A DNA stretch of 60,000 bases, taken from Nymphaea colorata. Its lineage: Eukaryota; Streptophyta; Magnoliopsida; Nymphaeales; Nymphaeaceae. Under the pieces are notes generated by a model. That model saw only the letters and a program-made list of their open reading frames with translations, searched no databases and was not told where the DNA came from. Below, in pieces: positions 25,360 through 38,010 of the stretch. The stretch lies in assembly GCF_008831285.2 (NCBI RefSeq), contig NC_045148.1, positions 6,703,001 to 6,763,000 of the forward strand, in the 5' to 3' direction. The translations under genes were made by a program, and so were the position numbers. Every line of letters begins with the position of its first letter. Within the stretch, counting starts at the first letter, position 1.

Positions 25360-25381
25360 GGCAGCATCTAAGCAATCTTCC

Positions 25382-25438
25382 TCACCGAATTCCGGCACCG
25401 GCAGGCGATTTGCATCCGAAATCAAAACAAATATGCAT
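25382..25438 (-). CDS. 18-codon short ORF upstream of the MIR171 hairpin (possible miPEP)
   Basis: Reading the minus strand downstream from the TATA-like element at 25621-25628, the first ATG is at 25438. It opens MHICFDFGCKSPAGAGIR and stops at 25382, 22 bases before the hairpin. Established knowledge: some plant pri-miRNAs, including a Medicago pri-miR171b, encode short regulatory peptides in this position. The position is seen directly; translation and function are inference. An 18-codon ORF can easily arise by chance. Confidence 0.35.
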   Translation of the reverse strand: MHICFDFGCKSPAGAGIR

Positions 25439-25620
25439 TCTGTTTCCCCAGAAAGTTACAAGAGAAGAAGTAATAACAGCAGTGGTGATGAATAGGAGGA
25501 GAAGGAAACAAAAGGTCAGTCAGAAACCGTTCTTCTTGACCGGCAGCCGTCGTCTGCAACAGCTACTCTTATGACTCTCGTTCAGAAAAAGCAAGAGAGA
25601 GATAAGGAGAGACGTGGGCG

Positions 25621-25628
25621 TTATAATT
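25621..25628 (-). promoter_or_regulatory. Candidate TATA box for pri-miR171
   Basis: AATTATAA on the minus strand, preceded by CCAAA, lies about 260 bases upstream of the hairpin. If used, transcription would begin near 25595. It is supported only by motif and position. Confidence 0.35.
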
Positions 25629-25977
25629 TGGTTGTGGGGAAGGCGTGGGAGTGTGGTGATTTCTTATCATGACTGACACAAGGGAGCATTATAGACACGC
25701 AGTGGTCAGAGAGTGGCTTGCCTTTGCAATAATGGTTGCACCACCACGGCGACTGCCATCAGTTTGCTCGGCCTTTCGGGTGCCTTCTCTTTGAGCCTTC
25801 TACTTGCAGCTTGACTTTGGAATGGCTTTCAGGCTCTCTTCTCTTATGCTTCTTCCATACTCCATCTTTTAAGAAGATATTGTTGAAAGGAAAAACAAAA
25901 AAAAGCATGAGAGCATATGTTTATATGCAGGATGATTCAATTATGCTGTGGTTCCCATCATAAGCAATTATTAAAAA

Positions 25978-26130
25978 TAATATGATATATTGCAGCACCA
26001 TAAACCATCATTAATGTGCCTCTAACAAATGTTCTTTTAACAACAAACTTTTAGTTTTTAGCCATCCGACAAAATTCATCATTAATCAATAACTTTGAAC
26101 TATCATATAATATAATACTCAGTTAAATAT
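25978..26130. repeat. Dispersed short repeat, copy D
   Basis: ATATTGCAGCACCATAAACC, TTTTAACAACAAACTTTTAG and TTAGCCATCCGACAAAATTC parallel copy C. Confidence 0.55.
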
Positions 26131-26356
26131 TCACTACAGTTTTTACGGTTGTTGGCGTCTAATATTTAAGTGATACTTTTGAGAGATATAAGTTAATTTT
26201 ATAAGCTAAAAAGTTTCTAACAGTTGATTGTTAAACTTTTAGGAAATCTTAATTGCACATCTAAAAAAATATTAGCACTATTTAGATATGTAACGGTCTC
26301 ATGAACGTCACATTCATATAGCAAATGAGAAATGCATAAAACATGTGAAAAATGGT

Positions 26357-26360
<4 letters not shown>

Positions 26361-26434
<74 letters not shown>
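26361..26434. repeat. Compound (CT)n(AT)n microsatellite
   Basis: CT at 26361-26390 joined directly to AT at 26391-26434. Confidence 0.98.
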
Positions 26435-26440
<6 letters not shown>

Positions 26441-27077
26441 TGAATATTAAGTCTCAAGTCACCCAACTCTCTCAAAGGGTAATAAACATTTTCACTATCT
26501 AATATTAGTTGGCACTTTTTTTTTCTTTATTTTCCTTTCAACCATCCATTGCAATAGAAGTGACCTTCATTAATTAATTAGATAATTATAGATAGCGAGA
26601 GTCAACATTCAATTTTCCTATCTACATATATATACACATATACCAGTTATAAAAACATATTATTGTACTCATCTTGCCAAAATTTGTGTGAATGAAGATA
26701 TGTTAAACATCTAGCTGACGCTCATTTAGGGTTGAACAGCTTTCTTTGACACATCACAATAGGAAAGTTAATCTTGAGTTTGTCCTAAATCAAGATAACT
26801 TTTTCATTTTGAGGATGCAATGAATTGAAATTGAAAAATATTGTTTCGTCCAAACAAAGGGAAGCCTTTTTTTTTCATTTCTTATAAGGTCAACATGTTT
26901 TCCTCAGTCATCATCCATTTTGTATTTCCAATGTCATCGTGTTGCAGTTAATCCAATTACCACTTGGATAATTAAAGTAAATGATAAAAAATGACAAAAA
27001 TAATATATACGAACTTTGCGATCAAGAATAGGTGAAAAGCCAAGTGGGCACCACAACAAGAGTATAATATTTGCTAA

Positions 27078-27481
27078 TAGGCCTAGGCAACCGGCCGGTT
27101 CGGCCCAACACCCGAAACACAAGCTCGGGTCTGGTCCGATCGAGTTAAAATAACAAAATACTTTTTAAATATAAAATAATTTTTTTTTAACATAAAATAT
27201 ATATTTAATAAAATTGAGTTCAAGTCTGGCCTGACACCTGAAACCTGAAACACGGACTCGAGCTCGGTCCGACTAGATTAAAATAAAAAATATTTTTAAA
27301 TAAAAAATAAAAAATTTAACATAAAATATATTTTTAATAAATAAATATATACATCATTATTAAAATAAAAATAATATTAAAATTATATAGGGGCATGGGC
27401 CAGCCCGATAACCTAGGCCGGTTTTTTCGGGACCGAACCTACCTGGGCCCAATCAGGTACCTGGTTCAATGCCTAGGACAA
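27078..27481. mobile_element. Putative hAT-like MITE with CCGGCC/GGCC subterminal motifs
   Basis: The left end TAGGCCTAGGCA matches the inverted right end TTGTCCTAGGCA at 10 of 12 bases. Subterminal sequence is rich in CCGGCC, GGCCCAA and CTCGGGTC motifs, around an AT-rich core with a repeated AACATAAAATATAT. No ORF. The flanking 8-mers do not match, so the ends are approximate. Confidence 0.5.
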
Positions 27482-28481
27482 ATCAAAATAACTTTCTGTA
27501 AGTGAAATTAGTCCTTGAGGACCCCGTTAATTGCCTTCAGAATGGTGAAAGAGAAGATTTTATGGATAGAATATACATGGGGTTAGGTGGGCCACTCTTG
27601 GGAAAAATTCAAAAGTACATTGTGATGAATTAAAATTACATGGGAGATCTATATTAGACTTGGACTAGTGACTGGAACAGCTAAAAGTCCTTACTCTGCC
27701 ACTACATGGATAAAATGTCAATTAACTAATAGGGAAGCTAAGAAAAACTATGAAGGGCATGGTTACTTGGGTGACTAGTAAATGATCTTTTGGAGGCAAA
27801 AAGTCTTTTTCTATCCAAAACGACGTTGAAGGTGTGTTTGAGAGATGGTTGGCAGTTCACTAGAAGTGAAGCTTACCTCCTTCCGTTTTTGACAACTTTC
27901 TATCCGTTTTTGCTTTCAAAACAACATTGTAAAAAGTTGTTTAGATGATGCATTCAAAATAACTCTTATTTAATTAAAAATAAGAGAAAACAATGCCACA
28001 AATATAATATGTTCTATTTTATCGTAGAAGAATCCACAAATATTGCAGAGCTTAATTATGACACTGATCAACCGGGAACGCTGAACAAAATAAAAGATGA
28101 AGTTCCTGGTAGTTTTTTCTAATTAAGTTAATCGTAGTTATAGTCCTGTTAATGATTGTTAATTACCAGGTGGGGGGTCAAGAGATGGCAGGGTGAGCGT
28201 GCATGTCTAGGGACAAGGAAGGCACATCTGCTCAGGCTTCTTCCTCCTGCGACGCCAGTCCTGCAAAAACCAGTTTTTATCGGCAGTCTTATTAAGGGGT
28301 CGTGTCCTGATTAAGGGCACTGGGGCCTACGACCACGCGGAACACATGATAGTGTCCAATATGAGAGGGCCAGCACTCGACCGAGCTCCAAATCTAAGTA
28401 GAAGTATGACAAGGAGAATAATTAAATATATATACCCGTTAAGTGACGGCAGTTCCCCCACACCAAATGGCCGGCCAACAA

Positions 28482-28513
<32 letters not shown>

Positions 28514-28514
28514 T
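28482..28514. repeat. (GA)n microsatellite
   Basis: GA run with one GGG interruption near 28506. Confidence 0.95.
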
Positions 28515-29017
28515 AATTGATAGAAACCAAACTGTTAGATGCACAAAAAGCAGAGGCTTTAATTTTTTGTCAAAAATCTATTTTAAATACAATTTAAACA
28601 TCTCAATATATTTACAAAACTATTTCGTCAAGTTTTTTTTATGAAAATTGTAGATTTTAATATTATTAAATTCATTTTTGCTTATTGTAAAAACACTTTT
28701 TGCGTTAACCTATTCTTAAAATCATATAAGGTTAGATTGCGAAAAAGTATATTTTAAACATCAAAATTAATGTGTATGATTTTTGTTCCTTACCTAATGG
28801 CCTCGTTTCTACCAAAAGAGGGGAATTCCCCAATCATTTATTAAGAATGAAAGAATAAATAATGATTGGACAACTATTTACAACAACTCTGCCGTTACAG
28901 CAGAAAGATGACATCCAAAGAAAGAGCTTCATCATCAAGACTAATTAAACATGCTAACCCAATCGAATCAAGGCAACCTTGAATCCATCTCTTCCACCAA
29001 TTATTGCTTGTCCTGCG

Positions 29018-29194
29018 TAAGCCTGGGCACCGGGCAGGGCTATTGTTGGGTACTTGATACTTGGCCCGACTTAGGCCTGGGCCCGGGCCCTGACAAAAAT
29101 CTTAACCGGCTGATCTTAGAGGGCCCGGCCTGCTAATTAATAACTCGGGTCCTGGCTTGATCATGATCGACGACGGCCCGAGAAGCCCGGTAAC

Positions 29195-29237
<43 letters not shown>

Positions 29238-30092
29238 AAAAATTAACTTAGGTTAGAGTTTCTGGTTTCGTAACTTCGTTTCAATGTTTCATACTTTCAT
29301 TCTATATTTTCATTCTCCCCGTCGGCGAACGCCTCCGACGTCCTTCCGTCGGTCATCGGCTCATCCTCCCCGTCGCCCATCGGCTCTGCGACTGCCAACT
29401 GCCACCTTGCTGTCACAGCCGCGCCATCACCGCCGGCGCCGATGTTGCTGCAGTTGCGCCTAGACTTGACGCTCAGCTGCCTCATGATGTTGGGAGGGAA
29501 TCTGAGGGACAACGACATCCCTGCTGCCATCAAGAGCGGTGATGAAGACAAAGAGGAGCTGATTCGATTTCTTTGAGTCCTCTGGAAGGAGTCAAGGTGG
29601 ATGAGTGGGACATTAGTTCAAGGTCGGAATCAACAGTCGAAGGAAGAGGAGGAGAAGGAGGAAGAAGATATGAAGGGGCAAAATTTCCTCCTAGGAACCT
29701 AGCGGAGCAGCTGGACATGGCCATCTCACCCCTCCTCTCACTCTCTTACCCAGTAAATCCGAGCCTCATGCTTCCTTATGCAACCCTAAACACCCTTTCC
29801 TGTCTCCCTTCCCAACCTCGCTCAGCCTCGTCTTTGTTGGGACAGTCATTCATGTACACAAAATAATGGAGAAAGAGGAAGAGAGAGAAACCAGCTTAGC
29901 AGGTTAATAATCGGGCCGGGCCGGGCCTCGGGCATAAGCTCAAACCTGAGGCCCGATTAATGATCGGCCCGACCCAGACCGATTATTAACGGTCGGACTT
30001 CGGGCTAGCCCGATACATTACTCAGGCTCAAATTTGAACGTTTTTATTGGGCAGGGCCAGGCCGGCCCGGCTCGGCCCGATGCCCAGCCCTA
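29018..30092. mobile_element. Putative hAT-like element carrying a GC-rich fragment
   Basis: Left end TAAGCCTGGGCACCGGGC and inverted right end TAGGGCTGGGCATCGGGC match at 15 of 18 bases. The flanks GTCCTGCG and GCCTTGAG match at 5 of 8, possibly a decayed target duplication. Both subterminal zones are packed with GGCCCG/CGGGCC motifs. The interior (about 29300-29860) is conspicuously GC-rich and differs from its surroundings, suggesting a captured gene fragment. Frames there (29297-29551 minus, 29573-29866 plus) have no recognisable domain. Confidence 0.55.
29199..29234. repeat. (AT)n microsatellite
   Basis: AT run inside the putative hAT-like element at 29018-30092. Confidence 0.97.
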
Positions 30093-30576
30093 GCCTTGAG
30101 AAAAACATCTACTATCTGATTTCTCAATGTCAGCAGCAGCTTGCAAATAATTACATTTTCAGAAGAATGACAATCGTTCTGATTCCTTACAACCCTCCGA
30201 ACAAGTATTTGATCATTCCACCTGAAGAATGTCTGCACAACTTCTTCCTTTTTCCACTTAACCTGAGGCAAGAGAAACAAGGAAATGGTGGCGAGTTACC
30301 CTTGGTTGGTTTCAAGCAAGGGTTCTGAAAAAGGGAGCATGGCCTCGCGTTCTAAGGGTATGAGTGTTACAATCTAGAACACATTTTTGTGTTCTCGAAG
30401 GATGAAATAACATTTTGTCCTCCACATTTTTTGTCTAGCATTTGGTGAATATCACCGATTTCCAAGGACAAGGTGTTCTTGGAGCAACATGTTCCATCTC
30501 CAAACGCCCTCTAAAGGAGGTCACCAATACAGAGGTTTATGCCGAATTGCACGTGAAGGGAGTTAGATAGTCCCAT

Positions 30577-31394
30577 TGTTATTAGAGATGCACACCTCAC
30601 TGCATGAAGTGTGCGCTTCATGCGCTTCACCCAGCAAAATACTTCAAAGGGGCTGCATGAAGCGCTCCAATCCTGATGCATAAGCATCAACAGGGTGAGG
30701 CGCACGCTTCATGCAGATGCCCATCTGATGCGTGAAGCGTGCAATTCAGGTGCAATGTCAACAACGGTATGTTCTACCACTTTATAAGTGCCGGGAGAAG
30801 CCTGCTATGCCCCTACCCAAAAACCATGCTTGTGCTACACTTTTCTTATGAGGGTCGGCGACCATCTCTACTCTCCAATGAAATCCCTCTGTTTGACGGC
30901 CGCCAATTCCTTGGCATGTCTAAATAAGGACAACCAATAGTCCCTCACCCTCTCTTTATTTATTGCAATAAGAGCTTTAAATAGATTAGTTTTTTTTCTT
31001 GGCATTCTTGCTTTCTTGACATAGTTTATATTCTCTTGTTGTGAGATTCTAATTTTCATTATACTGAGCCATTGCGTGTCCAAGTAGTCTGCTATAAGAA
31101 AAATCGTACTCCTAATTTTCTTTTCTTATTTAACTTTTGGTTGTCTATATGTTCACCTGATTGAGTACATGTACTTTTCTGTTTTTGTAGCATGTTAGGT
31201 AACAGTTTAGGAACTGTTTATAAGCTGTGAACAATGATTAATACGAGCTACATATGTTCTTTTATACTGTTGTTACATACTAGTTGTTTTTTTTTTGGCA
31301 TTATATTATGGATGTTATATACTTTATAATTTTGGTCGTGTAGCTTATGCTTTGCTTCGCTTCGTATCCTTTCGCCTCGCTTCGTCTCATAACA
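30577..31394. mobile_element. Putative element with GAAGCG/CGCTTC subterminal repeats
   Basis: The left zone (30590-30750) repeats GCATGAAGCG, GCGCTTCATGC and similar strings. The right zone (31335-31390) repeats CGCTTCG and CGCCTCGCTTCG. Ends TGTTATTAGAGA and inverted TGTTATGAGACG are similar. The core has no ORF. Probably non-autonomous; no target duplication found. Confidence 0.4.
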
Positions 31395-31429
31395 TTTAAC
31401 AAAATTGGGTAATCCCCCACCCCCTCCCC

Positions 31430-34400
31430 TTAGACCCCATTAATGTTGACCTTGCTTCCATGTCTGCTGAATGCATTGCCTTGGAATGTTAGAAGCCTAG
31501 TTTGGAATACAACTCTTAATGAGTGTCATTCCCTCATGACCTTTGAAAACTTGTCCTTAGCGTTTCTTTCTGATACTAAATTGTCTGATGATAAGTTCTC
31601 TTGTTGGAATAGAATTCTTCATGATTTTGCTGCCAATTCCAATTCTATGTTCTGTAACTAAGTTGCCAGAATTGTAGTAATCTGCAGACTTCTGACACTT
31701 GCTTCATGGTGGGAGGCATTTATCTTTCCCCAACTAAGAGCTCCTTGCCGAGGAATTTTCTTCTCTGCATAGAATTGTTGACATTTTATATTTGCCTTGT
31801 ATCCTTTTGGGTGACTTGTTTTTAGGAGTTCTAGCAGCATCAAAACTCTCCCTCGCACTACTTCTGATTATTCTTCAAATGCACATTGACAATGTCCCCA
31901 GTGAAGGGTCTTTCTTGTTTATATATTTTAAATGTTGATCTGCCATATCTAGTTTAAATGAAGTCACTGCTAATGAATGAGCCACAGAGGTTTGGACTTT
32001 TCCCATGATTAGGGTGATTAATAAACTAGAGGCCACTAGAGGTGCCATCACTAGATGGCAAAAGTAATATCTTGGTCTAGTCGAGGCCTGACTATCCAAC
32101 TTTAAGAGAGAGCTAGATATGATGCAAACGATCTAAGACTCCAGAGGCTACTTGGATGAGTGCTTGGGGAGGATGCTGAAAGCGGAATTGTAGGACACCT
32201 TCCAGGAGGAAGAGAGCATGTGGAGGCATATATATAGAATCTGGTGGCTAGAGAAGGGCGATCATAATACTGCCTTGTTCCAGACGGTTGCTAGAGGGCA
32301 TAGAACCAAAAACTATGTACATGAAATTTAAGGTACCTCTCCAAAGGAGGGCCATGAGATTTTTTTCCTAGATATTTTAGATGGTTTTGGTGTCTTTTAG
32401 GAAGAGAATTTCTCCCTTTGTATTCTTGTCTCCAAGGATGAGGTTCAAAGTGTCTTCAATTCTGATGGTGATAGTGCCCTTGGGGTTGATGATTTCTCGG
32501 CATTATTTTCCTAGCTGCACTGAGATATTGTTGGTTAGAATGTTAGCATAGCGATCATTGAGTTCTTTTGCACATGGAGACTTGTTTGAAAACTCACCAG
32601 GGCCATCATCACTTTGATTCCCAAATCTGATGTTTCTTGATCCTTCAATAAGTTTCAGCCAATTTCTCTATGCAATTGCCTGTTTAAATGTTTTACTAAG
32701 AAATAGTCAATTGTGTGAAAGACATTCTCAAGCGGATAATCTTTCCTAATCATACTGTTTTTCTCTATGATTGGTCCATTTATGAGAGAATTTGATCTTT
32801 GCTCATGAAATTACCTATAGCATGAAATTTTCCAAGTCAGAAGCAGTTTGATAAAAAATAGATTTCTCCAAAGCTTAAGTCAATTGAATATTCTGACGAA
32901 AGTCCCTTCTTCAACTAGGCTTCAACAACAGTTGGGTGGATTTGATCCTCATTTATGTCTCATCTGCTTCCACGTCAGTTATGATTAATTGTATAATTGG
33001 TAATTTCTTTGACTTCAAATGCGGTCTTCGACAAGGTGATCGATCCCCTCTCGCCTTATCTATGCACTACTGTTTTGCCGATGGTTTCTAGAAGTTTGGC
33101 CACTAGAGTGAAGTGTAAAAAATGTATCACCCCTTGATTTCCTAAGAAGAAATATGCCCAGGTAAACTCTCCTTTGTAGATGATGTTCTTCTTCTTGGTA
33201 TGGTGAACATTGCTTTGATCCATGAGATTGCTAATCTTCTGCATAGCCTTTGCTCCCATGGTAGCTGGAGAATCAACCACCAAAAATCCATCATCATTCA
33301 CTTTCATTTGGATGAGTCCCTTTTAAATAGGATCAAATCTATGTTAGATTGGCAAGTAAGAGATCTTCCAACTCGCTATCTTGGTCTTCTCCTTTTTTGT
33401 GGTAATCTCAACATGGATGGTTGTGGGGAGTTCTTATCTAAACCTAACAAATGGCTGGCATGACGGAAGACCAAACTTCTGTCTTATTGAGGTAGATTTT
33501 GTTTACTCAAACATGTGCTCCTCAAAATCATCAAGTATTGAGTAGTTGTCTTTCAACTCCCTCCTATGGTTCTTGATAGAGTTAAATCCTTAACGGAAAC
33601 ACTTCTATAGGGTACAGTGGATGACTTTACAGGTAAACTTCTTGTGGCATGGAGTGTGTGTGCAAGCCTCACAAGGAAGAGAGAATAAAAGATATTTACC
33701 TGTTTACCAAAGCAGCACGCACCCTGCTTTCCATTCAAACATGTAGCAAGAAGAGAGATTGGCCATGGTTGATTCACTGAAAAATATTTAGGCAAGATTT
33801 ATGATTCAAGAAATCCGTGAAAAGTGCTTCATGGTTCATGAAGGACATTATAGAAGGATAGAAGCCTATCCAAGATTAGGTGCATTGGCTCAGGCACAAT
33901 CAACTTCCAGTCCAACAATTGGTCGTCTAGTTGCCTGAGAAATCTTATCAGTGGAGAAGAGTACTCCCATTTTCAAGGTTTGCACGGCCACTCTATTCAC
34001 ACAACATTATGGATGTCTCCCTTAAAACTCACATGAGGATTCAGGGTTTACTCGAGCGTGTTCAGGACACCCTTGCTTCCATCATCAATAGACTTGACCG
34101 TTTGTTGGTTCAGGGCAAAACGATCAAGCATATTAGATCAGACCACATCCTTGAGATGATTTGTGTCAAGAGCCCAAAAAAGTCTTGTTGAAATTGGCTT
34201 TGGCATAAAGATAGCATCCCCGACGGTGCTTACTTTTGCTACATTGCTAGTCATGGATGACTAGCCACTCAAGACCAGATGAAAGCCAATGGCTTCTCTT
34301 TGACCAACAGACATCACATTTACTGGAAATGAGAAGAAGATGCCAAACATGTCCTTTTCAATTGTCATATTGTTGTGAAGTTGTGGAAGTTGCTTGTTCG

Positions 34401-35180
34401 CAACTTCGGTAAGAAGAGACCCCACCACCGCTCTTTCATAAATGAGTTTAAGTGGTTGTACTCTAGAAACTTCAAGCGAGGTTGGTTGATCCAGTGTTGG
34501 AGAATATGCTTCCACATTGTCATATGGAAACTATGGATGGTCAAGAACAGTCGATTACATAATGTGGAGACTACGTATCTTGGGAACCTTGCCATGGGGA
34601 TCTGGTCTACTTGTATAGATATTTTATCCCTTAAAGTTAAGCACGATACTAAAGACCACCAAGAAACAGAGTTGTGGCTCAGCTCTAACGGTATTGTTGA
34701 TGAGTGAACTATAATTCACAACAAAGATCTATGTGTGCATGGCAACGAGAAATCATGGTCCCATAAAGTGATTGCCTTTGGTATCAAGTTAAGATATACT
34801 CGAAACACTGAGCTTGGCTCCAAGCATTTTAGGTGAGGCAGTAAGATAATCGAGTTTATTTTTCTTTTGGAGGAAATCTTGCAGCCATTCTTAGATATCA
34901 ATGATATGAACATCCTCCTCATTTATAATAGTAAGTCTTGGCTTGGGAGGTTAAGAAGATTGTTGGGGAAGAGAGCATTCCACTACCTCGACCTCCTCAC
35001 ACAAACTATCAACCCTAGTTTTGACACTATTGCTATGCTAACTGATTTGTAAATCCTAGTTGCTTCTAACTACTTTTTACCTTTGCCTTGATGTATAACA
35101 ACTTTTTATTTATTTTAATACATTGGTGGGAGGCCTATATTACAGCAGGGTTGAATTCAGAATGAATGGTCTTTTTCCTA
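31430..35180 (+). mobile_element. Nearly full-length decayed LINE (L1-type)
   Basis: An endonuclease start lies near 31475 (LPWNVRSLVWN; LSDTKLSD). The RT region carries ALGVDDFSALFS at about 32480, ITLIPKSDVS and FQPISLCNCLFK at about 32605-32680, CGLRQGDRSPLA at about 33017, a catalytic DDVLLLGMVN at about 33178 and LPTRYLGLLL at about 33367. A zinc-ribbon-like C-terminus is readable at 34190-34400 (WHKDSIPDGAYF; TQDQMKANGFS; EEDAKHVLFNCHIVVKLWKLL). Stops and shifts occur throughout. The 3' end is placed near an AT-rich stretch at 35100-35150; no clear target duplication was found. Confidence 0.88.
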
Positions 35181-35939
35181 TTAAAAATTAGTCTATATGT
35201 TTTGAAATGGTGAATAACTAGGTTTCTATGGATCATTTCACATGGATAATAACTGTATGTTTAAATTTATACCATTTGATTTTGTGATCAAAGGCCACAA
35301 GACACAATGAGCTTTTTTGAGGATAAAAAACTAGAGATGGACTTGATCCCAGCCTTATGAGCCCTGGAATCCAAGAAGGCATCCAAACTGCTCCATTGTT
35401 CAACAATCAGTAGTGGACATGGTTCTTGTGCAAAAATGCATAAAAGGCTCACACATGCTAATAAAAAATTGTCGTTTTGCTTAAATTTCTTAGTTATATT
35501 TCAGTAAATTCTTCTAGTCCGCAGAAGATTTGTGAACATTGTTTGATTGGAAGATCTCATAACTGCCATTTCCTATATCAATATCAAGCTTCTAAAGCTT
35601 TGGAACTTATTTATATGGATGTTTGTTAGTTGTCTAGAAATAGGTACAAGCATTTCTAAATTGGTACAGACATTTCTTGCTAGTTGATAATTTTTCACAA
35701 ATTGCATAGAATTTTCTACTAAAAAGCAATCTTGATGCCTATCCATGTTTTGCCAATTTCAATTTTCCATTGAAAGGTAATTGGACTTACTGTTCAAAAT
35801 AATTCAACACGACAATGGTAAAAAATTTTGCAAAAAAAAAAAAAAATCAAAGAAAGATGAAATCTCAAGGGATAGTGCACCAATTTTCATATCCTGACAC
35901 TCCCAAGTAAAATAGATCATGTAGTGAGCAAATAGGCAC

Positions 35940-36140
35940 ATGGTTGAGACCAAGGATGGAGCCAGAATTTTTTTTAGGGGTGGGCCAAATGGAGGCTGGG
36001 GTTTGTGGGTTGGATTTGGGCAGGGCCAAACTGAACTCACATTCAAAAAATGCATGGAGGCAAAAAAAAAATTCAATTTTTACACTATATATATATATTT
36101 TCATTTGGTTGGGTGGGGCCATGGCCTAGGCCACCAATTT
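35940..36140. repeat. Dispersed repeat copy, GGATGGAGCCAGAATTTTTT type
   Basis: GGATGGAGCCAGAA, GGGGTGGGCCAAATGG and GGTGGGGCCATGGCC are standard motifs of plant transposon ends. It is related in style to 222-345 and 2545-2690. Small open frames here are incidental. Confidence 0.4.
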
Positions 36141-36535
36141 AAGTATGATTAATGATGCTCAGTCACCCCAAAATTTTTTTTGGTGGAAGCTTTTTGAACA
36201 ACCATATGCCTCAAGTTAAATAAGTTGTTATCATTTCAAATATTTTTTGACAAAGCGACTAACTACTCTTTCTTGCATATTTGGATCCAAATGTTATCAT
36301 CTATTGGCTTTGAATAACACAAATAAATTCCAATCAAAGACATTCATGTGCATCTTTATTGGGTTGGGGAATTGGTATGATGATTATGCATTTTAAAGCC
36401 CAAGTTAAAACTTGTTATCTCTTGGCACGTCAATTTTCATGAACATCAAGAGGATTGTTTGATGAGCAAATGCTTCATCTAATTATAGATTTAAATCAGT
36501 GGGCAACACCAAAGCAAGTTGATGAAAACACTACA

Positions 36536-36592
36536 ACATATCCAAATCCAAATGCCTACATCACACCCAATCCAAATCCAAATGCCTACATT
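36536..36592. repeat. Short tandem repeat, CCAAATCCAAATGCCTACAT
   Basis: The 20-mer occurs twice about 30 bases apart within a frame translating to repeated PNPNAYI. Confidence 0.8.
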
Positions 36593-36679
36593 AGCATTAT
36601 GTTTCCTGCTCCATTGACTGAATTTGTAGAGTCTCATCAGCTACAACCAACAACCTCATTCATATAACGATATCCTAAT

Positions 36680-38010
36680 AGAAGAAACTTTTTAGTAGTT
36701 GATTCCTCCACAAGTGCTAACTCACCGACATCCATTGACCATTTTGAATGTTCCACCATTGTCAGGTTATGATGCCCATTCTCAACTTCATTTCATCAAC
36801 CCACAACTCACCCTCATCACATGATAGCATCTCAAACCAAAGACATTTTCAGCTCAATGGATGTTAAATCTGGACCCTAATTAGGAACCTCAATCATTCA
36901 AGAGGCCATTATTCTTTTCATCTCAATCAAACATGGCATCTACTGCCCAACAATCCAGCATTTAAAGTCATCAGAACTAATGGATTTTCAAGATAAAACT
37001 AGATGTCAATGGATCTGGCATGAGACACAAAGTGATATTGGTTGTATAGGGATTTCATCAAAAAGCTGTATAGATTATATGGAGAGACTTAGTATGACAT
37101 TCAAATCGATCACCATCTATGTAATATTGACTCTTAGTATTCAAAATAATTAGCTTCTTCATTAGTAATGTTTTGATAATGTCTTTGTCAATAACATATT
37201 AAACAAATGAATGCATGTCATGCAATTGGGAGGATATGAAGATCCTTGTTTTCCTACCCACGTATACAAATTGAATGAAGCTCTATATAGACTAAAGCAG
37301 ACACACATGTGCATTGTATCTTCATCCTAATATGTTCCTATATGAATTGGGTTTCAAGTATGTTAATCGGACACCTCTTTTTTTTATGTTTAGCAAAGAA
37401 AATGAGTTCTTGACTTATCAGAATGTTGTTTTTGTGTTGAATCAAGCATGTAAATTTGTACACCAACCTTCCAAAATTCATTGGGTCTATAGTAAAATTT
37501 ATACTTTGCCACCTAAAAAGTAAAAGTGATTATAGTATGTGCATTCAATAGTCTAATAATCTAAATGTGAGTGCATTTTCTAATTCAGGCTGGGTTGGCA
37601 GTATTGAAGATAGAAAATCCATTGATGGCTTTTTCATCTTTTTAGGTTAAAATGTATCTTAGGCATCATATCAACAACAAATGGTAGTTCAGCCAAACAC
37701 CAAAGGAGAGTACAAGGCTTTTGCAAGCAATGCTGTTGACCTGCTATGGCTGAAGGCATTGTTTGTAGAGGTGGGTTTTGTTGATGATGGAACACCTACC
37801 TTATGGTGTGATTAACATGGAAACATTATATCTTATATCGAACCCAATTTTCATGCAAGCATAAAGTGTGTGGAAATGTACTTTCATCTTGTCTGCGATC
37901 ATGTTACCAATGTAAGCATTTCAATTAAGTTCATTTGGTCATTGTAGCAACTTGTGAATGTAATGAATAAAGCTCTTGGGACAGTTAAGTTTGAAAATTT
38001 TAGAAATAAG
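36680..38010 (+). pseudogene. Ty1/copia RT-RNase H remnant
   Basis: On the plus strand, broken frames read a linker end near 36800 (HHMIASQTKD, cf. MVTRSK), then RT with GGYEDPCFPTHVYKLNEALY near 37227, FLYELGFKYVNRTPLFFMFSKE near 37330 (given in parts), and a primer-grip/thumb region (ACKFVHQPSKIHWVY) near 37450. RNase H follows with GWVGSIEDRKSIDGFFIFLG near 37590, a degraded EYKAFA..DLLWLKALFVEVGF near 37710 and a NPNFHA-like motif near 37842. No LTRs were found, so it is a fragment. Confidence 0.88.

Larger units (their letters stand above)
26435..29017. other. No gene recognised apart from the MITE at 27078
   Basis: AT-rich spacer. A GC-richer patch at 28150-28400 has no convincing frame. 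Confidence 0.55.
35181..36679. other. No gene recognised apart from listed repeats
   Basis: Spacer between the second LINE and the copia remnant. It may include the copia element's upstream part, but no domain can be read. Confidence 0.5.

Noticed and set aside
25000-25640. Interpretation as a copia LTR
   Set aside because: The inverted repeat at 25271-25359 is explained better by a MIR171 stem, and no second LTR or primer site was found.
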